NCBI GenBank assembly: GCA_027067855.1
Contig: JAMOUX010000013.1
Coordinates: 90,017 to 154,016, forward strand
Length of the DNA stretch: 64,000 nt
From: Candidatus Fermentibacteraceae bacterium
GTDB taxonomy: Bacteria > Fermentibacterota > Fermentibacteria > Fermentibacterales > JCC-6
Direction of reading: 5' to 3'
Part shown: in pieces, positions 1-9,331 of the stretch
Layout of the letters: every line of letters begins with the position of its first letter
How positions within the stretch are numbered: the first letter of the stretch is position 1
Position numbers and translations under genes: made by a program
The notes under the pieces: generated by a model
What the model was told of the DNA's origin: nothing
Database searches by the model: none
What the model saw: the letters and a program-made list of their open reading frames with translations, nothing else

Positions 1-182
1 CGCTGGCCATACGCTGGATAATCCAGTTCGCGGCTCAGCGGAAAGGCAAAGGCATGGCGGAAAAACTGGCCGCCGAACTGATAGATGCTTCAAGGGGCGA
101 GAACGCCGGAAGCGTCAAGAAAAAGGAAGATACCCACAAGATGGCGGAAGCCAACAAGGCCTTCGCCCATTACCGCTGGTAG
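1..182 (+). CDS. rpsG: 30S ribosomal protein S7, C-terminal part
   Basis: The window opens inside this gene; codons run in frame from base 3 to a TAG at 180-182 and give the last 59 residues. The segment reads LAIRWIIQF, then a Lys-rich stretch, and ends in a form of the conserved S7 tail, with [25 protein letters not shown] residues next to the stop. S7 nucleates assembly of the 30S head and contacts the mRNA exit channel. It precedes fusA by 67 bp, the usual str-operon order (rpsL-rpsG-fusA). The N-terminus lies outside the window. Confidence 0.93.
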   Translation, partial: LAIRWIIQFAAQRKGKGMAEKLAAELIDASRGENAGSVKKKEDTHKMAEANKAFAHYRW

Positions 183-249
183 GATCCCTGTTTTTTCGGT
201 CCTTCCGGTGGTGCGTGGTGGGGGAGCGTGACTGGAAGGATCAACGGGG

Positions 250-2322
250 ATGACTGCCGAGTTTCCCGCCGAGAAGATACGAAACATCGGCATAACGGCT
301 CACATAGATGCGGGCAAGACCACCACTACCGAGCGCATCCTGTACTACTCCGGAAGAGTGCACAGGATGGGGGACGTGGATCACGGCACCGCCACCATGG
401 ACTGGATGCCCCAGGAAAAAGAGCGGGGTATAACGATCCAGTCCGCGGCCACGACATGTATATGGAAGGGCCATCAGGTGAACATCATCGATACCCCCGG
501 CCACGTGGATTTCACTGCCGAGGTGGAGAGGAGCCTCAGGGTGCTCGATGGTGCGGTTGCCGTGTTTTGCGCCGTGGGAGGAGTGGAACCCCAATCGGAG
601 ACGGTCTGGCACCAGGCCGACCGGTACGGGGTGCCCAGAATAGCATTCGTCAACAAGATGGACCGCCAGGGCGCGGATTTTTCCAGGGTTCTGAGAATGA
701 TGAAGGACATGCTGGGAGCCAGGCCGGTTCCGGTTATCCTTCCCATGGGAAGCGCGGATGGTTTTTCAGGAATAATAGACATAATAGCCGGCAAAGCGGT
801 ACGTTTCGATCAAGCTTCCTTCGGTGCCAGGTTCACCATGGAGAACGTTCCGGAAGAATTTGAGGAAGAGTACCTCGAAGCAAGGGATTCCCTTTGGGAG
901 ACGGCGGCCATGTTGGACGAGACCGCCATTGAAAAATACTTTGACGGATCCCTGGAGTCCGACGAGGTCAGGCGCCTGCTCAGGAAGGGGGTAATAGCTG
1001 GAGAACTGGTTCCCGTCCTCGCGGGAGCGGCCCTGAGGAACGTGGGTATACAACAGCTGATGGATGCCATCGTCGACTGGCTTCCTTCCCCGGTGGACCT
1101 GCCTCCGGTTACGGGTTTTCTCCAGGATGGCACGGAGGTCCGGGTGGGACGCAGCGAAGACGAACCCTTCACGGCGCTGGTATTTAAGATTCAGACCGAT
1201 CCTCACCTCGGCAGGCTTGCCTTCATGAGAGTGTACTCCGGCTTGGTAAAGGACGGGGATTACGTATTGAACAACCGTACCGACAGGAAGGACAGGCTTA
1301 CCAGGTTGGTGCGGCTTCACGCCAACAAGAGGGACCACCTTGAGCACGTGAAGGCGGGAGACATAGCTGCGGCGGGATTGAAGGACGCTGCTACGGGGGA
1401 CACGCTGACCTTACCGGGCCGGCGCCTCACGCTGGAATCCATAAAATTTCCCGAGCCGGTCATGCAGGTGGCCATCGAACCGCTGAATACTTCAGATGAA
1501 AAAGCCCTGGAGAAGGCCCTGGCCGAACTCGTCAGCGAAGATCCGAGTTTCAGAGTCGGGGTGGACGAGGAATCCGGTCAGACGATCATAATGGGCATGG
1601 GGGAGCTTCATCTTGAGATAATTGCCAGTAGGATACGCACGGAAAAAGGCGTAGAAGTGAGGACGGGGAGGCCTCAAGTTTCTTACAGGGAGAGCGTATC
1701 GGTACCTGCGGAATGCGAGAGCGAGTTCGCCAGGCTCATCCAGGGAAGGGGGCATTACGGTCATGCCCGTCTGAGAGTCTCGCCGCTGGAATCCGGTTTT
1801 GAGTTCGTGAACGCCATGGAAACCGAAGAGTTTCCCGACCATTTCGTGGAAGCCGTGAAACGTGGCGTAAAGGGTTCTCTGGGAGCCGGACCGTTGGCCG
1901 GATATCCCGTGGACGGAGTCAGGGTGGAATTACTGTTCGCAAGATTGCACGAAACCGATTCCTCCGAAACCGGTTATGCTTATGCTGGCTCCATGGCGTT
2001 CAGGGAGTGCATGAATAAAGGTGTCCCTATCCTGAAGGAGCCTCTGATGCAACTGGAAATCATCTGCCCGTCTGATTACGTGGGCGAGGTGATAGGCGAT
2101 GTAAATGCAAGACGGGGCAGCATATTGAGTATGGAACCGGTGGGAGAGGTACAGTCGATAAAAGCGAGGGTTCCCCTCGCAGAACTTTTTGGTTATAGTA
2201 GTGCCCTGCGTTCCCTGACGCAGGGTCGCGCAGGGTTCTCCATGCAATTCAGTCGTTACGAAAGAATGGCTGACAACATAACAAAGAGGATCCTGGAACA
2301 AATGGGAATAACTAGGACCTGA
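250..2322 (+). CDS. fusA: Translation elongation factor G
   Basis: EF-G is the GTPase that drives tRNA-mRNA translocation and, with RRF, ribosome recycling. The 690-residue product has the usual five-domain length. It shows the P-loop AHIDAGKTT (about residues 17-25), the switch region with ERGITI, the G3 motif DTPGH, the G4 motif NKMDR, the domain IV region and the C-terminal [12 protein letters not shown] segment. The ATG at 250 has a purine-rich GGAAGGA upstream. It follows rpsG as in the str operon, but the next gene is rpsJ: the tuf gene usually found between them is absent here. Confidence 0.97.
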   Translation: MTAEFPAEKIRNIGITAHIDAGKTTTTERILYYSGRVHRMGDVDHGTATMDWMPQEKERGITIQSAATTCIWKGHQVNIIDTPGHVDFTAEVERSLRVLDGAVAVFCAVGGVEPQSETVWHQADRYGVPRIAFVNKMDRQGADFSRVLRMMKDMLGARPVPVILPMGSADGFSGIIDIIAGKAVRFDQASFGARFTMENVPEEFEEEYLEARDSLWETAAMLDETAIEKYFDGSLESDEVRRLLRKGVIAGELVPVLAGAALRNVGIQQLMDAIVDWLPSPVDLPPVTGFLQDGTEVRVGRSEDEPFTALVFKIQTDPHLGRLAFMRVYSGLVKDGDYVLNNRTDRKDRLTRLVRLHANKRDHLEHVKAGDIAAAGLKDAATGDTLTLPGRRLTLESIKFPEPVMQVAIEPLNTSDEKALEKALAELVSEDPSFRVGVDEESGQTIIMGMGELHLEIIASRIRTEKGVEVRTGRPQVSYRESVSVPAECESEFARLIQGRGHYGHARLRVSPLESGFEFVNAMETEEFPDHFVEAVKRGVKGSLGAGPLAGYPVDGVRVELLFARLHETDSSETGYAYAGSMAFRECMNKGVPILKEPLMQLEIICPSDYVGEVIGDVNARRGSILSMEPVGEVQSIKARVPLAELFGYSSALRSLTQGRAGFSMQFSRYERMADNITKRILEQMGITRT

Positions 2323-2351
2323 TAGGGTGCTTGCAGGGAATGGAGACGTAA

Positions 2352-2663
2352 TTGAAGAACAACAGGTTGAGGATCAAGCTCAGGGCATATGACCACAGGC
2401 TTCTCGACCGTTCCGCTACTGCGATAGTGAGAAGTGTCGTAAAGACCGGGGCGAAGGTGTCGGGTCCGATTCCTCTTCCCACGAAGAGGTCGCTGGTTAC
2501 TGTACTTAGGAGTCCGCACGTGGACAAGAAGTCCAGGGAACAGTTTGAAATGAAGGTTCATTCACGCCTGATAGAAATCGAGGACCCCAACGAGGAAACC
2601 GCGGCCGCGCTGAGGTCACAGGACGTACCTGCAGGCGTGGACGTGGAAATGAACGAAATCTGA
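2352..2663 (+). CDS. rpsJ: 30S ribosomal protein S10
   Basis: S10 is a 30S head protein and, with NusB, an antitermination factor. The 103-residue product begins with the [15 protein letters not shown] motif and contains GPIPLPTK and the [14 protein letters not shown] segment, all diagnostic of S10. The start is a TTG at 2352, with GGAGAC 8 bases upstream; no nearby ATG fits the family's N-terminus. It starts the S10 cluster directly after fusA. It is separated from rplC by an unusually long 149-bp spacer. Confidence 0.96.
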   Translation: MKNNRLRIKLRAYDHRLLDRSATAIVRSVVKTGAKVSGPIPLPTKRSLVTVLRSPHVDKKSREQFEMKVHSRLIEIEDPNEETAAALRSQDVPAGVDVEMNEI

Positions 2664-2688
2664 ATTTTTCGGTTGTTGTTCTGACTGG

Positions 2689-2703
2689 CCCGGTATTACC
2701 GGG
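2689..2703 (+). other. Hairpin in the rpsJ-rplC spacer
   Basis: The 149-bp gap between rpsJ and rplC contains a perfect 6-bp inverted repeat, CCCGGT ATT ACCGGG. No T-run follows, so it does not look like a simple terminator. Nearby GTTCTGAC-type repeats (around 2677 and 2715) suggest structured RNA. A role in regulating the S10 cluster is inference only. Confidence 0.35.
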
Positions 2704-2812
2704 TTAAGAGAAATGTGGTTCTGACGGTTGATGGCGGTTGACCGGCAGGCCGGAATTCAAAAACGCTCGTCCCTCCGCCGGCGAAAGGGACTTCAGCGAT
2801 GGGAAGTGGTCT

Positions 2813-3445
2813 ATGAGCGGAATAATGGCTCGTAAGGTAGGCATGACGCGTATCTTTTCCGATGACGGCAAGGTGATACCGGTCACCGTGCTTGAGGCTA
2901 AACCCAATCCCGTGACCCAGGTCAAGACCATCGAAAACGATGGTTACAGAGCCGTGCAGATAGGGTACAGGAACCAGAAGAAGCAGCGGCTTAACAAGCC
3001 GATACTCGGTCACCTGGAGAAGAGCGGAGCTCCCCCGGTGGCCAGGTTTTGCGAGGTGCCCATGCCCTCCGGAGAGGTAAAGCCCGGAGATTTCCTTGAC
3101 GTGTCGATGTTCACCCCCGGAGAGAAGGTAGACGTTACCGGTGTTTCCAAGGGCAAAGGTTTCCAGGGAGTGGTGAAGCGTCACGGGTTCTCCGGCGGCG
3201 ATACCACCCATGGATGCAAGTCCCACAGGGTGCCGGGATCCATCGGGCAGTGCGCCACGCCTTCCAGGGTATGGAAGAACAAGAAAATGCCGGGAAGGGA
3301 CGGAGGCAGGAAGGTCACCGTCCGTAATCTGGAGGTAGTGAAGGTGGATGCCGAAAAGAACCTTCTTATCCTCAAGGGAGCGGTTCCCGGTTCGAGGAAC
3401 GGTTTCCTCCTGGTGAAGAAACGTGGATCGGGGGGTGAGAGGTAG
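2813..3445 (+). CDS. rplC: 50S ribosomal protein L3
   Basis: L3 is an early-assembly 23S rRNA-binding protein near the peptidyl-transferase centre. From the ATG at 2813 the product is 210 residues, the normal length, and opens MSGIMARKVGMTRIF, aligning without gaps to the family's N-terminus. An in-frame ATG at 2738 would add 25 residues with no family similarity and was not chosen. The loop with GSIGQCATPSRVWKNKKMPG, which approaches the peptidyl-transferase centre, is present. It is followed 2 bp later by rplD. Confidence 0.96.
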   Translation: MSGIMARKVGMTRIFSDDGKVIPVTVLEAKPNPVTQVKTIENDGYRAVQIGYRNQKKQRLNKPILGHLEKSGAPPVARFCEVPMPSGEVKPGDFLDVSMFTPGEKVDVTGVSKGKGFQGVVKRHGFSGGDTTHGCKSHRVPGSIGQCATPSRVWKNKKMPGRDGGRKVTVRNLEVVKVDAEKNLLILKGAVPGSRNGFLLVKKRGSGGER

Positions 3446-3447
3446 TC

Positions 3448-4071
3448 ATGGCCGCTGTAAGAGTTTACACCATGGCGGGTGAAGAGATCGGAACCACCGA
3501 TCTGCCCGAGGAATTGTTCGGCACCAGTGTTTCCACTCACATTCTGTGGGAGGTGGTAAGGGCCGAGAGGCTGAACCGCCGGCAGGGAACGGTGTCAACG
3601 CTGGGCCGCAGCGAAGTTAATGCTTCCGGTTCGAAACCCTGGCGCCAGAAAGGTACCGGAAATGCCAGGGCCGGTTCCCGCAAGTCTCCTATTTGGCGGG
3701 GCGGGGGAGTGGTTTTCGGGCCCAAGCCCAGAAAATGGAACGTTAGGATCAACAGGAAGGTTCGCAGGAAAGCGCTTGCCGGCATACTCAGTGAAAGGCT
3801 GGCCGAGGGAAATCTCAAGGTCATGAGAGATCTCGAGTCCACCGGCAAGACCCGCGAGATGGCGAAGATGCTTGAGAACCACGATTGTCGTGACAGGAAG
3901 ACCATCCTGCTCGTGGGGAGGGGCGGTGACCTCTTGAAGAGGGCGTCGAGGAACATTCCCAATCTGAAGACGATGGATGCTTCCAGTGTCTCCATCTACG
4001 ATCTGGTCGATTCCGAAGTGGTTCTTCTTTCCGAGGAAGCGATCGAACTGCTGAAGGAGAGAATGATATGA
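3448..4071 (+). CDS. rplD: 50S ribosomal protein L4
   Basis: L4 binds 23S rRNA and lines the exit tunnel; in E. coli it also represses the S10 operon. The 207-residue product contains the conserved RQGT.STLGRSEVNASGSKPWRQKGTGNARAG loop region (residues about 45-75), which reaches into the tunnel. The ATG at 3448 lies 2 bp after the rplC stop. Its end overlaps the rplW start (ATGA), implying translational coupling. Whether it autoregulates this cluster cannot be judged from sequence. Confidence 0.96.
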   Translation: MAAVRVYTMAGEEIGTTDLPEELFGTSVSTHILWEVVRAERLNRRQGTVSTLGRSEVNASGSKPWRQKGTGNARAGSRKSPIWRGGGVVFGPKPRKWNVRINRKVRRKALAGILSERLAEGNLKVMRDLESTGKTREMAKMLENHDCRDRKTILLVGRGGDLLKRASRNIPNLKTMDASSVSIYDLVDSEVVLLSEEAIELLKERMI

Positions 4072-4358
4072 AAGACGCCAGGCAGATAGTCATAAGTCCC
4101 GTCGTCACAGAGAAGAGCACCTTGCTTCGCGAGGAATCCAATCAGTACGTCTTCAAGGTTGTCCCCAGGGCCACCAAGAAACAGATAGCCCGGGCCATAG
4201 AAGAACTTTTCGATGTTCACGTCGAAGACGTCAAGACCATGAGGATGCGGGGAAAGGTCAAAAGACTCGGTCGGAACGTCGGTCGCAGGGCCACATGGAA
4301 AAAAGCGGTAGTTACCCTCGTCGATGGCGATACCGTCGACTTCTTCGAGGGGGTGTAG
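4068..4358 (+). CDS. rplW: 50S ribosomal protein L23
   Basis: L23 sits at the polypeptide exit site and docks trigger factor and SRP. The 96-residue product has the family's opening [10 protein letters not shown] and the NQYVFKV strand, followed by the basic [10 protein letters not shown] loop. The ATG at 4068 overlaps the rplD stop by 4 bases. Trigger factor, which uses L23 as its ribosomal dock, is also encoded in this window. Confidence 0.95.
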   Translation: MKDARQIVISPVVTEKSTLLREESNQYVFKVVPRATKKQIARAIEELFDVHVEDVKTMRMRGKVKRLGRNVGRRATWKKAVVTLVDGDTVDFFEGV

Positions 4359-4362
4359 CGGT

Positions 4363-5202
4363 ATGGCCATGAAACGTTGGAAGCCTATCACTCCCGGAAC
4401 CCGGTTCAAGGTATCTCCGGGATTCGACGAGATCACCAGGGACCACGGCGAGAAATCCCTCATGGTTCCCCTGAAGAGCAAAGCCGGGCGGAATAACCTC
4501 GGCAGGGTGACCAGCAGGCACCGTGGGGGTGGTCATAAAAGAATCTACAGGAAGATAGACTTCAAGAGGAACAAGTTCGGAGTACCGGGCAAGATCGTTT
4601 CCATAGAGTACGACCCCAACCGTTCCGCCAGGATAGCCCTGGTCAACTACGTGGATGGGGAGAAAAGGTACATCATCGCTCCCGAGGGACTGTACGTAGG
4701 ACAGATCGTGGTATCCGGACCCGGTTCGCCTCCTGAGATAGGAAATCACCTTCCCCTCTCGAAGATTCCCATCGGGTCGATGATACACAACGTCGAACTC
4801 AAGCCCGGGAAGGGCGGCCAGCTTGCACGAAGCGCCGGTGCATCCATTCAGCTGATGGCCCGGGAAGGCGGTTACGCCACGCTCAAGATGCCTTCTAGGG
4901 AGACGAGAATGGTTCATGTGAGTTGCATGGCGACCATGGGTACCGTCGGTAACGCCGAGCATTCCCTGGTTGTTTCCGGAAAAGCGGGCAGAAGCCGCTG
5001 GCTGGGCAGGAGACCCAAGGTCAGGGGAGTTGCCATGAACCCCATCGATCATCCCATGGGAGGTGGTGAAGGCAAATCCAGCGGAGGCAGGCATCCGTGT
5101 TCACCTTGGGGTCAACTCGCCAAGGGATTGAGGACCCGTAGGAAGAAGCCTTCCGACAAGTTGATAATAAGGCGGAGACCTACAGGGAAGAGGAGGAAGT
5201 AG
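4363..5202 (+). CDS. rplB: 50S ribosomal protein L2
   Basis: L2 is needed for subunit association and peptidyl transfer. From the ATG at 4363 the product is 279 residues and begins [14 protein letters not shown]. It carries the [11 protein letters not shown] motif and the C-terminal [16 protein letters not shown] signature with the conserved His. An upstream in-frame ATG at 4324 lies inside rplW and was rejected. It is followed 3 bp later by rpsS. Confidence 0.97.
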   Translation: MAMKRWKPITPGTRFKVSPGFDEITRDHGEKSLMVPLKSKAGRNNLGRVTSRHRGGGHKRIYRKIDFKRNKFGVPGKIVSIEYDPNRSARIALVNYVDGEKRYIIAPEGLYVGQIVVSGPGSPPEIGNHLPLSKIPIGSMIHNVELKPGKGGQLARSAGASIQLMAREGGYATLKMPSRETRMVHVSCMATMGTVGNAEHSLVVSGKAGRSRWLGRRPKVRGVAMNPIDHPMGGGEGKSSGGRHPCSPWGQLAKGLRTRRKKPSDKLIIRRRPTGKRRK

Positions 5203-5205
5203 GCC

Positions 5206-5481
5206 ATGCCCCGTTCATTGAAGAAGGGTCCGTACATCGAGCCCAAGCTGATGGAAAAAGTGATGAAGATGGAAGCTTCCGGGGAGAAGAGAATAATCAA
5301 AACCTGGTCCAGGAGATCCACCATTCCTCCCGAGTTCGTCGGGCATACCTTCGCCGTGCACAACGGGCGCAAGTTCGTGCCCGTGTTCGTGGTGGAGAAC
5401 ATGGTGGGGCACAAGCTGGGTGAATTCGCTCCCACGAGAACGTTCCGCGGACACCGCGAAACGAAGAAAAAGAGCAAGTAG
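5206..5481 (+). CDS. rpsS: 30S ribosomal protein S19
   Basis: S19 is a 30S head protein that pairs with S13 near the A site. The 91-residue product starts [15 protein letters not shown] and carries [21 protein letters not shown] and [16 protein letters not shown] segments typical of the family. The spacing is 3 bp from rplB and 12 bp to rplV. Length and order are standard. Confidence 0.97.
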   Translation: MPRSLKKGPYIEPKLMEKVMKMEASGEKRIIKTWSRRSTIPPEFVGHTFAVHNGRKFVPVFVVENMVGHKLGEFAPTRTFRGHRETKKKSK

Positions 5482-5493
5482 GGAGGAATTGAG

Positions 5494-5865
5494 ATGAAGG
5501 CAGTGGCAAGAGCCAGGTTCGTCAGGGTTCCACCCCGGAAGGCGAGATACGTGGCGGATCTCATCAGGGGCAAGACAGTGAACCAGGCCCTTTCCGTTCT
5601 CATGACGATACCCAGGAACGCTTCCCGGATAATGGAAAAGGTTCTGGATTCCGCCGTGGCCAACGCGATAGTGAAGGCTGAGGGACGACGCCTGGACGTG
5701 GACGACCTGGTTGTGGAGAACGTGATAGTGGACGAAGGCCCGGTGCTGATGAGATGGAGGCCCAGGGCCAGAGGACGGGCCACGAGAATAAGACATAGAA
5801 CGAGTCACATATCGGTGATGGTCGTCGACTCACAGGAGGCGGCCGGACAGGGACGAGAGGAATAG
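5494..5865 (+). CDS. rplV: 50S ribosomal protein L22
   Basis: L22 spans the large subunit and lines the exit tunnel. The 123-residue product has the PPRKARYVADLIRGK motif and, near the C-terminus, the basic tunnel hairpin ending ATRIRHRTSHISVMV. The start has a GGGAGGAATT Shine-Dalgarno sequence. The stop is one base before the rpsC start. Confidence 0.96.
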   Translation: MKAVARARFVRVPPRKARYVADLIRGKTVNQALSVLMTIPRNASRIMEKVLDSAVANAIVKAEGRRLDVDDLVVENVIVDEGPVLMRWRPRARGRATRIRHRTSHISVMVVDSQEAAGQGREE

Positions 5866-5866
5866 C

Positions 5867-6529
5867 ATGGGACAGAAGACCAATCCTATCGGCCTCCGTC
5901 TTGGAATCAGCCGCGGTTGGGATTCCACCTGGTTCGCCAGGGGCAGGAAATACTCGGAGCACCTGAAGGAAGATGCCGACATAAGGCGCTACCTCAAGTC
6001 CAGGTTGGACAAGGCCAGGGTATCCAAGGTCGAGATCCTGAGGAAACCCCAAGAAGTCGAGGTGGTGATCTGGACGGCGAGACCCGGGCAGGTGATAGGA
6101 AGCAAGGGTTCCAACATCGACAGGATCACCAACGAGCTGAAGGTGATAGTCGGCGGAAAGATCGTCAGGACGAAGGTCGAGGAAGTAAGGAATGACAGGT
6201 GCGATGCTGTCCTGGTCGCTGACAAAGTGGCACGCCAGCTCGAGGGCAGGGTTTCCGTCAGGAGGGCCATGCGCATGGCTATAAGGGATGCCATGGCCGA
6301 TGGGGCCAAGGGTATCAAGATTTCCTGCGCCGGGCGTCTGGGCGGCGCCGAGATGTCCAGGGTCAATACTTATCACGAAGGAAGGGTACCTCTGCATACC
6401 CTGCGGGCTCACATCGATTTCGCCAAGGATGTCGCAAAGACGACCTACGGGACCATCGGCGTCAAGGTGTGGATATACCACGGTGAGGTTCACGAACTTC
6501 CCGTGACCGGTTCTTCGGATGGCAGGTGA
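5867..6529 (+). CDS. rpsC: 30S ribosomal protein S3
   Basis: S3 is a 30S head protein with KH-domain RNA binding at the mRNA entry channel. The 220-residue product starts [14 protein letters not shown], carries the KH GxxG-type stretch [12 protein letters not shown] (about residues 80-91) and the C-terminal [10 protein letters not shown] and [10 protein letters not shown] motifs. It follows rplV with one base between and precedes rplP in the standard S10 order. Confidence 0.97.
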   Translation: MGQKTNPIGLRLGISRGWDSTWFARGRKYSEHLKEDADIRRYLKSRLDKARVSKVEILRKPQEVEVVIWTARPGQVIGSKGSNIDRITNELKVIVGGKIVRTKVEEVRNDRCDAVLVADKVARQLEGRVSVRRAMRMAIRDAMADGAKGIKISCAGRLGGAEMSRVNTYHEGRVPLHTLRAHIDFAKDVAKTTYGTIGVKVWIYHGEVHELPVTGSSDGR

Positions 6530-6534
6530 TACCG

Positions 6535-6957
6535 ATGTTGATGCCAAAGAGGACTAAGTACAGAAAACAGCATAGGGGCCGCATGAGGGGTCGTGCCAAG
6601 GGAGGCGCGAAGATTTCCTTCGGAGAGTACGGTCTCCAGGCCCTGGAACCCGGTTGGATAACCAGCGCCCAGATAGAGGCCGCCAGGGTCGCTCTGACCA
6701 GGCACGTGAAAAGGGGCGGCAAGGTTTGGATAAGAATATTCCCCGATAAGCCGGTTACCTCCACTCCTGCCGAAACCAGGATGGGGAAGGGTAAAGGGAG
6801 CGTGGATCACTGGGTGGCTGTGGTCAAGCCGGGAAGGGTGATGTTCGAACTGGAGGGAGTGCCCGTGAAGTTGGCGAAGTCGGCGATGCGGCTTGCCGGG
6901 CACAAGCTTCCCATCAAAACAAGGTTCATGGTCAGGGACAAGGAGGAGCTCCAATGA
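6535..6957 (+). CDS. rplP: 50S ribosomal protein L16
   Basis: L16 positions tRNA at the A site and is important late in 50S assembly. From the ATG at 6535 (AGGTGAT upstream) the product has 140 residues and begins [19 protein letters not shown], matching the family's N-terminus. A GTG at 6526 would overlap the rpsC stop and was rejected. The [19 protein letters not shown] segment is conserved. It overlaps rpmC by 4 bases. Confidence 0.96.
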   Translation: MLMPKRTKYRKQHRGRMRGRAKGGAKISFGEYGLQALEPGWITSAQIEAARVALTRHVKRGGKVWIRIFPDKPVTSTPAETRMGKGKGSVDHWVAVVKPGRVMFELEGVPVKLAKSAMRLAGHKLPIKTRFMVRDKEELQ

Positions 6958-7181
6958 AGGCTCACGAGCTTCGATCCTTGAGCAGGGAAGAGTTGGAAGA
7001 ACATGCCAGGGAACTCAGACAGGAACTGTTCAACCTGAGGTTCCGCAGTTCGACCCAGCAACTCGACAACCCCTTGAGAAAGAGGATGGCCCGGAGGGAA
7101 CTGGCCAGGACCCTGACGATACTCAGGGAGATGGACCTCGGGCTGGAACCCGGTTCCGGGAAAGGGAAAAAGAATGGCTGA
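6954..7181 (+). CDS. rpmC: 50S ribosomal protein L29
   Basis: L29 lies beside L23 at the tunnel exit. The 75-residue product has the two-helix pattern [26 protein letters not shown] and then the conserved Arg-rich helix, with a short Gly/Lys tail. The ATG at 6954 overlaps the rplP stop, and the C-terminus overlaps rpsQ by 8 bases, consistent with coupled translation. Confidence 0.93.
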   Translation: MKAHELRSLSREELEEHARELRQELFNLRFRSSTQQLDNPLRKRMARRELARTLTILREMDLGLEPGSGKGKKNG

Positions 7182-7437
7182 GACTAGAGTAGGCAACAGG
7201 AGGGTCCTTACGGGGACCGTGGTCTCCGATGCCATGGACAAGACCGTGGTGGTGGAAGTGGTATCGGTAAAGCCACACCCGGTCTACAAGAAGCGTTACC
7301 GTACAACAAAGAAGTATTACGTTCACGATGAAGAGAACCGGTGCGGAGTGGGGGACAGGGTCACCATAGCCGAAACCAGGCCCATCTCCAAAACAAAGCG
7401 TTGGCGCGTTCTCGAAATCGTGGAGCGGGCCCGATAG
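7174..7437 (+). CDS. rpsQ: 30S ribosomal protein S17
   Basis: S17 is an OB-fold primary 16S rRNA-binding protein. The 87-residue product shows [21 protein letters not shown], then [21 protein letters not shown] and [20 protein letters not shown], the standard S17 pattern. Its start overlaps the end of rpmC. A perfect GGAGGTG lies just after its stop and serves rplN. Confidence 0.96.
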   Translation: MAETRVGNRRVLTGTVVSDAMDKTVVVEVVSVKPHPVYKKRYRTTKKYYVHDEENRCGVGDRVTIAETRPISKTKRWRVLEIVERAR

Positions 7438-7447
7438 GAGGTGCCGC

Positions 7448-7813
7448 ATGATACAAAGCGAAACCAAGCTGAAAGTCGCCGATAATTCCGGAGCCAGAAC
7501 CGTTCTGTGCATCAAGGTTCTTGGAGGAACCCGGCGCAGGTACGCCACCATTGGTGACGTGATTGTGGTTTCGGTGAAGGATGCCCTTCCCGATGGTGCG
7601 GTGAAGGCCAAGGAAGTAAGAAGGGCCGTCATAGTAAGGACCAGGAAGGAACTCAACCGGAAAGACGGGACGTCCGTAAGGTTCGGTGACAATGCCGTGG
7701 TTATACTGGACGACTCTTACCAGCCGGTGGCCACGAGGATTTTCGGCCCCGTGGGGCGCGAGTTGAGGGAGCACTTCATGAAGATAGTCTCCTTGGCCCC
7801 GGAGGTAATATGA
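7448..7813 (+). CDS. rplN: 50S ribosomal protein L14
   Basis: L14 forms an intersubunit bridge and is the docking site of RsfS. The 121-residue product starts [17 protein letters not shown] and contains the conserved IKVLGG, VRTRKE and FGDNAVVIL segments and the C-terminal [11 protein letters not shown]. The start has a GGAGGTG Shine-Dalgarno sequence. The gene ends at the start of rplX. Confidence 0.97.
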   Translation: MIQSETKLKVADNSGARTVLCIKVLGGTRRRYATIGDVIVVSVKDALPDGAVKAKEVRRAVIVRTRKELNRKDGTSVRFGDNAVVILDDSYQPVATRIFGPVGRELREHFMKIVSLAPEVI

Positions 7814-8130
7814 TGCACGTCCGCAAGGGTGACAGGGTCCTGGTCATAGCCGGCGACGAAAAGGGCAAGCAGGGGAAAATCCTGAAGGTTTTCAAGAAGA
7901 AGAACCGTGCCATCGTCGAGGGGCTCAACATGATCAAGAGGCACACGAGGCCATCCACGAAGAATCAGCAGGGTGGGATCGTGGAAAAGGAGGCGCCGAT
8001 ACACGTCTACAACCTCAGGGTCGTCTGTCCGGGTTGTGGAGAGGCTGCCGGAATCGCCAGGAAGAGGGACGAGGAAGGCAAGCTGCAGCGTCACTGCAAG
8101 GCCTGCAACGAAATAATCTCCACTGGATAG
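7813..8130 (+). CDS. rplX: 50S ribosomal protein L24, zinc-ribbon form
   Basis: L24 initiates 50S assembly by binding 23S domain I. The product has the KOW-type opening [23 protein letters not shown] and then [10 protein letters not shown]. The C-terminal half carries two Cys pairs, CPGC and CKAC, a zinc-ribbon arrangement found in many L24 proteins. Two ATGs are possible (7810 and 7813); the second has better spacing from GGAGGT and was chosen, giving 105 residues. Confidence 0.95.
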   Translation: MHVRKGDRVLVIAGDEKGKQGKILKVFKKKNRAIVEGLNMIKRHTRPSTKNQQGGIVEKEAPIHVYNLRVVCPGCGEAAGIARKRDEEGKLQRHCKACNEIISTG

Positions 8131-8141
8131 GAGGTGACCGG

Positions 8142-8702
8142 GTGAGGACGCTGCCAAGGTTGGAGAAAATTTACAGGGATGAACTGCGTGGCAAGCTCCT
8201 GGAGCGGTTCGGCTACGAGAACGTCAACCAGATTCCCCGTTTGCTGAAGATCGTGGTCAACATGGGGCTCGGCAGGGAAGCCATGGAAAATGCCAACAAC
8301 ATCAAGAACGCCACGGAACAGCTTGCCACTATAACCGGGCAGATGCCCGTGGTCGCCAAGGCCAAGAAATCGGTGGCGGGTTTCCGGTTGAGGCAAGGAA
8401 TGCCCATAGGTGTATTCGTTACCCTGCGCGGGGATCGCATGTGGGAATTCCTGGACAGGCTCATTACCTTCTCGATTCCCCAGGTGAGGGATTTCAGGGG
8501 ACTGTCGCTCAAGAGTTTCGACGGACGTGGGAACTACAACTTCGGAGTCGAGGAGCAGGCTATCTTTCCTGAAATAAACGTTGACAGCATAGACAAGTTC
8601 AGAGGAATGAACATAACGATCGTAACCAGTGCAAAGACCGACGAGGAAGCCCTGGAACTGCTGAAGCTCCTGGGCATGCCGTTTCGCAGGAGCACGGGTT
8701 GA
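8142..8702 (+). CDS. rplE: 50S ribosomal protein L5
   Basis: L5 binds 5S rRNA and forms an intersubunit bridge in the central protuberance. The GTG at 8142 follows a near-perfect AGGAGGTGA and gives 186 residues. Conserved stretches include [13 protein letters not shown], the [17 protein letters not shown] loop and the C-terminal [29 protein letters not shown]. The open frame extends upstream to 8034 inside rplX, but the Shine-Dalgarno sequence and family length fix the start. Confidence 0.96.
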   Translation: MRTLPRLEKIYRDELRGKLLERFGYENVNQIPRLLKIVVNMGLGREAMENANNIKNATEQLATITGQMPVVAKAKKSVAGFRLRQGMPIGVFVTLRGDRMWEFLDRLITFSIPQVRDFRGLSLKSFDGRGNYNFGVEEQAIFPEINVDSIDKFRGMNITIVTSAKTDEEALELLKLLGMPFRRSTG

Positions 8703-8718
8703 CAGGGGGTGAATGCAA

Positions 8719-8904
8719 GTGGCTAGAAAGGCTCTTATAGAGAAACAGAAGAGGCCCCCCAAGTTCAAGGTGCGGCAGTACAACAGGTGTTCCATGTGCG
8801 GGCGCTCCAGGGGTTACCTCAGGAAATACGGTATATGCCGTATCTGTTTCAGGGACATGGTGAACAGGGGACTTCTCCCCGGTGTTCGCAAGGCCAGTTG
8901 GTGA
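8719..8904 (+). CDS. rpsZ: 30S ribosomal protein S14, zinc (type Z) form
   Basis: S14 is a 30S head protein; this is the short zinc-binding form of 61 residues. It begins with ARKALIEK, has the two CxxC pairs CSMC and CRIC, and ends LPGVRKASW. The GTG at 8719 was chosen over the ATG at 8713 because AGGGGGTGA lies 7 bases before the GTG but only one base before the ATG. It sits between rplE and rpsH as in other spc clusters. Confidence 0.95.
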   Translation: MARKALIEKQKRPPKFKVRQYNRCSMCGRSRGYLRKYGICRICFRDMVNRGLLPGVRKASW

Positions 8905-8920
8905 GAGGAGGCGGAAAGAG

Positions 8921-9316
8921 ATGTCGATGACGGACCCCATCGCCGATATGCTCACCCGGGTAAGGAATGCATCCAAGGCGGGACACAAGATAGTGGATAT
9001 TCCATCCTCCAAGCTGAAGGTGTCAATAGCCAGGACCTTCTACAACAGGGGCTTCATCAGGGGATTCAGGATGATGGAAGACAACAAGCAGGGAATACTC
9101 AGGATATACCTCGCTTACAGGAACGATCAACCCCTCATCGTGGGCCTCAAGAGGATATCCAAGCCCGGATGCAGGGTTTACACCAGCGTTGATGAGATAC
9201 CGAAAGTCATGGGTGGAAAGGGCATGGCCGTGCTCACCACCCCCAAGGGTGTTCTGACCGACGCTGAGGCGAGGAAACAGCATGTGGGCGGTGAAATCCT
9301 CCTGCATGTCTGGTAA
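8921..9316 (+). CDS. rpsH: 30S ribosomal protein S8
   Basis: S8 binds the central domain of 16S rRNA and in E. coli represses the spc operon. From the ATG at 8921 the product is 131 residues and begins MSMTDPIADMLTRVRNA, matching the family. The GAGGAGG upstream supports this start. The C-terminal MAVLTTPKGVLTDAEARK..VGGEILLHVW is the S8 signature. An upstream in-frame ATG at 8882 lies inside rpsZ and was rejected. Confidence 0.96.
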   Translation: MSMTDPIADMLTRVRNASKAGHKIVDIPSSKLKVSIARTFYNRGFIRGFRMMEDNKQGILRIYLAYRNDQPLIVGLKRISKPGCRVYTSVDEIPKVMGGKGMAVLTTPKGVLTDAEARKQHVGGEILLHVW

Positions 9317-9331
9317 GGAGAGGTAACCAGG

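Noticed and set aside
2738..2812. Longer N-terminus for L3 from the ATG at 2738
   Set aside because: The extra 25 residues do not match the family, while the ATG at 2813 aligns exactly with known L3 starts.
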